Positions 1-6,900 of a stretch of DNA of 11,013 nucleotides are shown here, one piece after another. The position numbers and the translations under genes are program-made. A model generated the notes under the pieces. The model was not told the origin of the DNA and searched no databases. It worked only from the letters and a program-made list of their open reading frames with translations. The stretch is taken from contig JAOXYB010057312.1 of assembly GCA_028565635.1 (NCBI GenBank), forward strand, positions 1 to 11,013, given 5' to 3'. Within the stretch, counting starts at the first letter, position 1. Each line of letters starts with the position of its first letter. This DNA is from Phoronis ovalis (lineage: Eukaryota; Phoronida; Phoronidae).

Positions 1-508
1 TCCATGAAAGCAAACTCAACCCCATTTGGACATCAAGTCATAAAACTATTACATAATACTCATGCTGGGTTGAGTCATTAAAAGCAAAGAGGAAATTAAA
101 TACCTTTGCCTTTTCACTTTTTGTCTGAAAAGAAAAGGAACACTTTAATTCCTTCTTCCCGATTCCATTTTGGTAAAATTGATAAGGAGAAGGGAAATAG
201 TTCCTTTTTCAGATCCAAAATATTTTTCCTTTTTTGCCACAAAGTCGAATTAGCTCCTTTTTTCTTATTCAAAATTAACAATCAAACAAGAAAATGGGAA
301 ATGGTTCCTTTATCCGATCAGAAATGAATAAGAAAATAATAACTTTACATTTTTTTGACTCAAAATCGAATAAAAAGGATATAGCACATTTTTCCTTATT
401 CAAAATCAGCACTCGAATGAGGAAAAAATAAATGGTTCCTTTTTCCTTAGTAAACTGTCTATTATTGTATAAATATACGTCGGGAGCTTCGTTGCTGTTT
501 TATTGTAG
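1..508 (+). other. Sulfotransferase intron (3' part), no exon seen
   Basis: No P-loop (YPKxG) exon and no acceptor/donor pair with coding character is visible here. A small inverted repeat (ACTCAACCC at 14-22 and its complement at 67-75) lies at the left edge. Most of the rest is the tandem repeat listed separately. Confidence 0.6.
103..450. repeat. Degenerate ~50-bp tandem repeat (minisatellite-like)
   Basis: About six to seven diverged copies in a row, most starting with TTCCTTTTTC or CTCCTTTTTT, continuing with a form of ATTCAAAAT and ending in an A/G-rich tail such as GGAAATGG. Clear starts lie at 149, 201, about 254, 305, about 390 and 436. The copies at 254-304 and about 390-435 share TTATTCAAAAT, CAATCAAACAAG/CACTCGAATGAG and AAATGG. 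The short open frame across it (106-327) is a by-product of this composition. Confidence 0.7.
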
Positions 509-807
509 GAAATCACTGGTTGTGGGAGATTGTCTCCATGCTTAGAGCAGAGAGTACTGAACTTATCAGTAAAACCAGAGAAGAAAGTACTCTTGGTTAT
601 AAAACTATTGAAGAACTGGACAGCTTGGTCTCACCAAGAACATTAAGTTCCCATCTGCCAATAAGTCTCCTCCCACGAACAATTTGGGAAAATGGAAATA
701 AGATTGTGTACATTATGAGAAACCCCAAGGATACCGTTGTGTCGGCATATCATCATCTGAAAGGGCAGGGGTATGGTGGGAGTTTTGGTGCTTTCCTTGG
801 TACCCAG
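509..807 (+). CDS. Sulfotransferase exon (internal): catalytic His and 3'-phosphate-binding motif
   Basis: The acceptor is TTTTATTGTAG ending at 508 and the donor is CAG|GTAAAT at 808. The exon opens with two bases finishing a codon (phase 1 intron upstream), most simply the Gly of a YPKxG loop, and ends in phase 0 after FLGTQ. The open frame runs on into the intron to 999, but that extension has no sulfotransferase character and the GTAAAT donor ends the similarity. There is no plausible start codon in context: the frame enters from an upstream exon. Confidence 0.88.
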
Positions 808-1469
808 GTAAATATTCAAAACGTCCAAACAACACATCGAATAGTATCAAAACAGAAATTTAGTTATAATTATCTGAATAATCATGAGCTCATAGGCTTC
901 ATTTTTTACACCAAAAGGGGGCCCTATTTCCATTTTGACATGAATACCCAAATTTTGATTGTCACATGCATATTTACAATTCACCACTCCAGTCATTAAA
1001 TTTGACAATTTATATACCTGATAGAAATTGGTTTTGACTAGGAAAGTGCTCCAACAGTAGAACTTGTAACTTTGACTTTTTACAGAGTGTATTTGGAAAT
1101 AACATGGTGTATGGTGGTTGGTATCGGAATGTTCTGGAGGCAAGAGAAAAACTCAAAGATAACCAAAGTGTCTTGTTTGTTAAATACGAAGACGTAAAGC
1201 TAGATCCATTTCCTTCTTATAAAAGAATTGCTGAATTTTTGGGGAAAAGAAGTGATGAAACTTTTCTGAATGAAGTTGTGCGAAAGACGTCATTTCAGTA
1301 TATGAAAAACAATAAAAGTGAAAGCGATGGTTATGAAAATATTTTAATGAGAAAAGGAGTTGTGGGAGACTGGATAAATTTTTTCACAGTCGCAGATAAT
1401 GAAATATTTAATGAAGAATATGCAAAAAACATGGCAGCATGTGACTTGAAATTTGATTTCGGCTTTTAA
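509..1469 (+). CDS. Cytosolic sulfotransferase (SULT-like), 3' part, join(509..807,1086..1469)
   Basis: The family transfers sulfate from PAPS to hydroxyl or amine groups of small acceptors in the cytosol; the acceptor here cannot be told. The two exons encode 226 residues plus a stop, against about 290-300 for the family, so roughly 60-70 N-terminal residues, including most of the 5'-phosphosulfate loop (YPKxG), lie on exon(s) left of the window. Seen: NHWLWEI at the start (the end of that loop), SHLP with the likely catalytic His at residue 48, RNPKDTVVS at 70-78 with the 3'-phosphate-binding Arg and Ser, KYED at 132-135, and RKGVVGDW at 188-195 (C-terminal PAPS-binding motif). All recognisable catalytic and PAPS motifs in the visible part are intact, so it looks functional. 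Oddity: the Lys of the KxxxTVxxxE dimer motif is Ile. The family call is confident; the subfamily is not. Confidence 0.9.
808..1085 (+). other. Sulfotransferase intron between the two visible coding exons
   Basis: This 278-bp intron has a GTAAAT donor and a T-rich acceptor ending in ACAG. It is phase 0. I see nothing else in it. Confidence 0.85.
1086..1469 (+). CDS. Sulfotransferase terminal exon
   Basis: The acceptor is CTTTTTACAG ending at 1085. Reading in phase 0 gives SVFGNNMVYGGWY directly after FLGTQ, as expected for the family. The exon holds KYEDVKLDP, RKGVVGDW and TVADNE, and stops with TAA at 1467-1469 after DFGF. I see no AATAAA in the first 1 kb downstream; the first copies (2589-2594 and 2725-2730) lie inside the intergenic repeats, so the polyadenylation site is unresolved. 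Confidence 0.9.
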   Translation, partial: SVFGNNMVYGGWYRNVLEAREKLKDNQSVLFVKYEDVKLDPFPSYKRIAEFLGKRSDETFLNEVVRKTSFQYMKNNKSESDGYENILMRKGVVGDWINFFTVADNEIFNEEYAKNMAACDLKFDFGF

Positions 1470-2060
1470 CTGTTGTATTTTCTAAGGATTCAGATTTAGG
1501 TACAACATTTTAAGCCAAAAACATTGTGCAACAAGATTTTTAGCGGTTTCAAGATAAGTTTTGGTTTATGTCTCAACATATGTTCTAGTGTTTATTTTTT
1601 CCGTCAATATCGTAATATTTCATAGCAAAATTATACTATAGCTAGGAGTAACTTTATAATTATTCTAGATGTTTCGCATAAATTTCATGTTTTAATTGCC
1701 GTTGCCGTCATCCTCGTGATAAAAAGAAAACTATTTTATAGAAACTCTTTTATTTACGTCTTTATAGTTTATAAAATGTAGAATTAATTTATATTTTTCT
1801 TCCACGCCCTCCCTCAAAAATCCGCCATTGTCCTATACTTCCCTTCAAGTAACCTCCGAAAACTTTGAAGCTGCGTAACATCTTCAAAAATACGTATTAG
1901 AAAATTATCTCTTGAGGCTTTAAATACAATACTAGGTGTTTTTAAGCAAAAAAAAGCAATACAGATCACCTTATACTACGTTTTCTTACTACAACAATAC
2001 GTTAACTGGATAGCCTTTTTTACAAAGGTGGGTTGCTGATATTGGCTTTTATGAACGTAA
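1470..2060. other. Intergenic, AT-rich, no gene seen
   Basis: This is the start of the convergent intergenic space and presumably includes the sulfotransferase 3' UTR. No open frame with coding character, no RNA gene and no canonical AATAAA signal was found in it. Confidence 0.6.
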
Positions 2061-2493
2061 TCTCTAAAGTACCTTCGATATCATTTTTGACCTTTTCAGC
2101 AAATCTTAGTCATTTATTGCTTTGAAACTTCTTGACCTGAAAATGGCCCCCGTGACGACCTCAAAATGCATAAAAAGTTGCTTTCTAAAAATTTTAAGCC
2201 ATTTTATGATTTTGAACTATTGACCAATGGTCAGATCTTTCGACTCTGAGACTGTCGTATGTCAAATTATAAGCTTGTTGAACTACCATGTACACGTTAC
2301 GACTTGCAGCATCAATGCAGCATGTTTTCTCCATAAATTAATTGAAAAGATGCTTAAAATATACTTCACCTTTTAATACCTACATTCTCTTAAAGGTCAT
2401 CAAAACGACCTTTTTATAACCTTATACTATCATTTTGGAACATTTTAAGCAATTTTAGGACCTTGACCTTTGACATTTAATTCAAATGACTTT

Positions 2494-2509
2494 CTGACCT
2501 CGAGGTCAG
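2494..2509. promoter_or_regulatory. 16-bp perfect palindrome, everted AGGTCA half-sites with 2-bp spacer (candidate)
   Basis: CTGACCTCGAGGTCAG is fully self-complementary and contains TGACCT and AGGTCA separated by CG. Upstream, at 2458-2476, the minus strand reads ATGTCAAAGGTCAAGGTCC, a DR1-like pair (ATGTCA, one base, AGGTCA) overlapping a near half-site. It is repeat-borne; function is inferred only from the motif. Confidence 0.3.
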
Positions 2510-2828
2510 CTATGATTGTCACTCATCAAGTACCATGTCCATAACTACAACGGTCTTTAATATATAGCTTAGCGAAAATTGAAAGATCAATAAATTAATT
2601 GAAAAGATGCCAACATTTTTTTAAAATCATCATTTTTGAACAACGTTGGCCTACCCTAGGGAAGTCACATCTCAAGTACCATGACCGAACCTGTAACCAT
2701 CTTCGAGACATAGCTTGGAAGATGAATAAATAATTGAAGACGTGCCAAAAAATAATATAATCACCTTTTAGTAGAGACATATTCTCACAGATAATCATTT
2801 TGGAACATTTCAAGCAATTTTAGAAATT

Positions 2829-2845
2829 TGACCTCCAAATGACCT
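2829..2845 (-). promoter_or_regulatory. Perfect DR5 arrangement of AGGTCA half-sites (candidate)
   Basis: On the minus strand two exact AGGTCA hexamers stand in direct repeat with a 5-bp spacer (2840-2845 and 2829-2834 on the plus strand as TGACCT). A third exact half-site in the other orientation follows at 2856-2861. DR5 is the classic RAR/RXR geometry. Whether it binds anything here is inference; it lies inside a repeat. Confidence 0.35.
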
Positions 2846-2959
2846 TTTGATCTAAAGGTCAACAATTGCATACTGCGGGATGTCTCATCTGAAATACCAT
2901 GTCCCCAGCTGTAACTGTCTTTGAGATATAGCTTGCTGAATATGGGAAGCATAATTACT

Positions 2960-3400
2960 TTTGCTATGGTACCACTTTATACTTTGTAGGAAATATTTTA
3001 TTGCTATAGGATTGGAAATATTTTTTAACATAACACTACTTTGCTGCAAAAGGACTTATACTTTGTCGCAAGTATATTTAGCTGCCACTTTACAACTGTA
3101 GGAATATTTGTTTTGTTCACTGGGAAGTACTATCATAATGGCAGCACTTTGAAGGATATACTTTTTGACTACTATGCTACTACACCGCTTTGCACGAAAT
3201 ATTTTCATATCATACTGCGATACTATAGGATAACACATTACAGTTACATATTAGGACAGTTATTAGGCAAAATAAATTACACTGCAACAATCGCTTTTAG
3301 TCTGAAACTTAAAATTAACTTAGAAATCGTGTACTACTGCTTATTATGCTTTAAAAAAAAAATCACAGATACTATAGTTTCTTTATTTTAATTTTTAATT
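2960..3400. repeat. Degenerate low-complexity repeat of ACTTT/TGCTGC/TAGGA words
   Basis: Short words recur imperfectly, for example ACCACTTTATACTTTGTAGGAAATATTTT (about 2969-2997) and a close relative at about 3084-3113, with further CACTTTG and CTATAGGATAAC variants to about 3260. Open frames on both strands here have no protein character. It is probably a decayed minisatellite or element tail. Confidence 0.45.
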
Positions 3401-3630
3401 AAACAGATACATTCATGAATGAAAAGTATATGTATGTGTACAGAATATTGCAATAATCTTGCTAAACACAGAATCATTTTTTTTGAAGACTTCAAAATAA
3501 TATCAATTACAATACACGACACAAGTACATGTATCTCTTTGCAACATATTTACAACTTAGCAGAAAATTTATCCTGCCCATTTGTAACTACATATTTCTG
3601 AAATTTGTAAAAAGAATATCATGTTTGTAT

Positions 3631-3670
3631 TAAAATATGAATACAAAGTCAAGTATTAATTCATATTTTA
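3631..3670 (-). other. 12-bp inverted repeat (hairpin) overlapping the poly(A) signal
   Basis: TAAAATATGAAT at 3631-3642 is the exact complement of ATTCATATTTTA at 3659-3670, with a 16-nt loop. One arm contains four of the six bases of the AATAAA signal. The arms are AT-rich, so folding would be weak. Confidence 0.45.
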
Positions 3671-3672
3671 TT
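3667..3672 (-). terminator. Candidate polyadenylation signal AATAAA of the EF-hand gene
   Basis: The plus strand reads TTTATT, so the minus strand reads AATAAA about 73 nt past the TAA stop at 3745. This is the first canonical signal downstream of the gene. Confidence 0.6.
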
Positions 3673-3744
3673 AATGCAATTAATTAAAAAGTTATGTTTT
3701 GAAAAGATTGAACAACTTTGCTGTGTGTACACAAATTCCGATCC

Positions 3745-3932
3745 TTATTTGTCCCAAATATCTTTTGTCTTCTTATAATAAGATTCGTACTGTGGTTTAG
3801 CTCGGAGTGCTTTTCTGACTATATGTCGCGCGTTTTCTATGTCTTCAACAATGACAGGTTTGTCCATTAGCTGCCGATGAACTTGGAGAAAGAATGGAAT
3901 ATATGACAAGTACTCCACGAAATCGATAGTCC
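3745..3932 (-). CDS. EF-hand gene terminal exon 10: end of EF-hand 4 and C-terminal tail
   Basis: The acceptor is GTTATTTTAG. Two bases finish Gly, completing loop 4 as DKDKSGTIDFVE, which confirms the splice. Then YLSYIPFFLQVHRQL and a basic tail (ARHIVRKALRAKPQY, SYYKKTKDIWDK) to TAA at 3745-3747. The tail after the last EF-hand is about 55 residues and has no family I recognise. Confidence 0.9.
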
Positions 3933-6900
3933 CTAAAATAACACCATGAAAACAATGATTTGAATAAACACCAAACAAAGATATGTTCCAAGACAGGATT
4001 GCAAATTGTGATCTGAGTAAAATTTAATTCATCAAAAGAAACACACCAAACTACATTTTTATTATGTTTTTGTACCATATTTTTGGTAAAGTACACCTAC
4101 CACTTTTGTCTTTATCTATGGATTGCAACAGAACCTCAACAAATTCTTTATCTGTTCCTATGTCTTCACTTAAACCAGCCGTTAAGATAATCATCATCTC
4201 TCGCAAATTAATTGTACCACTTCCATCCTGGTCTATAAGTTCAAACATTTCCTAAAAGTCAAAATACATAACAGTTAAACTTAGCTAAAACTGTAAGCAA
4301 AAATAATTTCATAGCTTAAGCTTTAAAAAAATACAGTTAATAACGTTTTGCAACAGTTGTTGAAAACTGAAACAGATTTTTTTATCTAAACTGTACTCAC
4401 AAATTTGGTTACAGTCAGTACACACTAGATAGATTAATCCATGTAATTTTAAGAAATGAGGAGTGAAGCAATGATAAACTATATTTGCTCAGCGATAAAC
4501 ATGAACAACCCAATACACCCTGTCTAGTCTCTCCACTAAGACATATCAACCTAGTATTCAAGTTGGTATGAGCAGCCAAGTGGTAATTAGGTTTACTCAA
4601 CATCGAAACAGAATGTTGCAATCACTTACTCTATAAGCAGTAATGTGGTAGGCAAGTTTTGGCAAATTTAGGTTCAGTGGCTCATCTGCTGACAGCATCC
4701 TGGAAAATAACATTTAATCATTTGTTAGCAGAATGTGGTACTTTACCAGCCACAACCAAACATATGACTAGTGTCATATGCTATACATCTACTGCAGCTC
4801 ACGCACACATATACAACATGTATTATGCAATTGTATTATTTCTTAAGATTGGTGTTCTACACACCTACGTTCATTCATTTAGGAAGCAATGGTATGATAA
4901 CTGCAGAAAGCAACTAACAGATTCAACCTTGCAGAGTCTGGTAAAACAGTTAGTACTCACACGTGACCAGTAAGTCTGTCATTTAAAGCTGCAACGGTAA
5001 CAAATTCTCGCAGATCGATAGTTTTGTCATGGTTCAAATCGAAAACCTGAAAAAATAATACATTATGTTAACATAGATGTCCAGCATCGAAAACAGTATT
5101 TCAGACAGATAAAAAATGGATTTTAATGTATGTTGTTGTAAGTAGCCCCTGGGTCACAAAGGTCTACAATCATGGTTTAAGTGAGATATTCTTATCAAAT
5201 CATATAATCATCTAGGGGGGTAACAAGATTGTAACAAATTTGTCAGTGAACCAACTTTTAAACAAAATTTGATATAAATGCATTGTCTACATGCTACACA
5301 ATTCAAGACACAAGAAATGTGTGGTTTAAAGTTATTTCCACTTAATATATGTTCTTGAGGCAATTATAAAGAATACTGCTATGTCACATAATTTGAAATG
5401 ACAAATTACCTTCATGAAAAGAGCAATATCCCTCTTTGATGCATTCTCAAACAGTTTATTATGAAGTTCTTTCATTGAAAGATGGCCATTAGAATTCACA
5501 TCAATGGTCTGGAATTTCTTCGTCAAAATTGCTTTTTGTTGCTCACTTACGAATGAGTACATATACAAGTCAGATACCTGCAAACAAGAAATATTACTGT
5601 TAATGATAACTTTAAGGTCAGCATACTTTTATTGAAAAAGGCACAGAATGAATATTGCAAACACAAAATGATTTAGATTTATTATATTTCCTAATATAGG
5701 CTCATCATGTTTACAAAGTACCACTAATTACTAATTCTAGTTTATGCATCTATAACTCTTGTGGAAACTACATGTTATGCCAATAAAAGAAATTGTGAAT
5801 ATATTAAGTTTACTTTGTTTTTTTCTTATACTTACTTCCATCTCCTCTGGCTGATGAGCCTCAAGTATCCGAGTCTTCTTTCTGAATAACTCTCTATTAT
5901 CACTTTGATCAGCAGGCTCACTACCTTTTAAATAAAAGAAAACAAACACTAGTGATTATTTTATTGTAGGTTTGACATGACATATTTTAGGGGTTTATCT
6001 AGCAACATATTTAGAATTCTCTGCAAGACCCTAGTATAAGGAAGTCAATCAGAGATTATAGAAGTGATTGTCACATTTTCTTCTTTCTAAGCTTTCAGTC
6101 TGTTTGGTGTTTGAATGTCTCAGATGTTCTTGCTGTCAGTACAATGCTCATTCAATTACAAAATAATATAGAATATGAGGTTACGCTGTTATATTTTATT
6201 ATATGTTTTTGGATTAGGAAAACTAAATCACATTTTAGTGGAAGAGAAGGTTATCTCTTTGTGGAGTGTGTACAGTGTTATATTTTTCAATTTATTTAGT
6301 GATATCCAGTAACCAAAGAAATAGAAAATTTTTAACCACACAGTAAAACAGCTGTCAGCACTATTTTTTTATGTCCACAATGATATTAGATAGATATGCA
6401 TGACACCTTTATGTCTTTTATACATACTTTTAAGAACACCATCACCATCACCATCACCCTCTTCTTCCTCCGAATCATCTGGAAATATCCAAGCCGGTGT
6501 GTCCTTCATATGTCCCACATCAACTAATTCTTTCTCCAATGATTTTAAACTTTCTTCAATACGATCAAAATCAATTGCATCACTGTCTAGATGAAGATCA
6601 TCCAAGCTTTTAGCAGGCATTGACTTTTTTGAGGTTTCAGGTTCTGACCGAGTGAAGTCAACATTCATTACACTGAAAATTAAGTATAATAAGTAATTAA
6701 AAGTAGATTAATATCCAGCTATAATATTTGTTCATGACAAAGACAAATAAATTCTTGAGTATCAGACTGTAAAAAATTTATACATTTGAGAATCCAGGAT
6801 TAAAATAGTAAGTTACAAAAGGGCAATAATCTCCGCACAATAAAGTCCAACATTTACTTAATATTTAATAAACAACTTCTAGCTATATTTACTGTAACAA

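Larger units (their letters stand above)
2060..2960. repeat. Diverged tandem repeat units with AGGTCA half-sites
   Basis: Three units are clear, starting with AAATTAATTGAAAAGATGC or a variant at about 2335, 2590 and 2727. Shared blocks are ATCATTTTGGAACATTT followed by AAGCAATTTTAG (units 1 and 3), AAGTACCATG or AAATACCATG (all), and ATATAGCTTAGCGAA, ACATAGCTTGGAAG or ATATAGCTTGCTGAA near the unit ends (all). Unit 1 is about 255 bp, unit 2 about 137 bp with an internal deletion, and unit 3 about 230 bp. A weaker unit precedes them at about 2150-2335. The repeats are rich in TGACCT/AGGTCA. No transposase or reverse transcriptase remnant is visible, so a non-autonomous element or satellite-like array is most likely. 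Confidence 0.7.
3400..3744. other. Intergenic DNA and 3' UTR of the EF-hand gene
   Basis: AT-rich with no gene seen. The part nearest 3744 is the minus-strand 3' UTR, with a poly(A) signal and a hairpin listed separately. Confidence 0.5.

Noticed and set aside
14-75. Inverted repeat ACTCAACCC / GGGTTGAGT as a MITE end
   Set aside because: It is only 9 bp with a 44-bp loop at the window edge, with no target-site duplication visible.
106-327. Open frame of 73 codons on the plus strand
   Set aside because: It lies wholly in the degenerate tandem repeat and is Phe/Lys-rich because of that repeat. It has no domain and no splice link to the sulfotransferase exons.
808-999. Open extension of the sulfotransferase exon past 807
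   Set aside because: Family similarity stops at FLGTQ, a GTAAAT donor follows, and the next family segment resumes in phase at 1086.
2595-2813. Minus-strand open frame in the repeat units
   Set aside because: It spans two repeat units, has no domain, and is broken relative to the neighbouring copies.
3041-3391. 116-codon plus-strand frame
   Set aside because: It is built of degenerate ACTTT/TGCTGC words with unbiased codon use and a hydrophobic-aromatic composition typical of AT-rich non-coding DNA.
4659-4973. 104-codon plus-strand frame
   Set aside because: It overlaps exon 8 and part of exon 7 of the minus-strand gene. It has no domain, and exon 8 with strong splice sites explains the region better.
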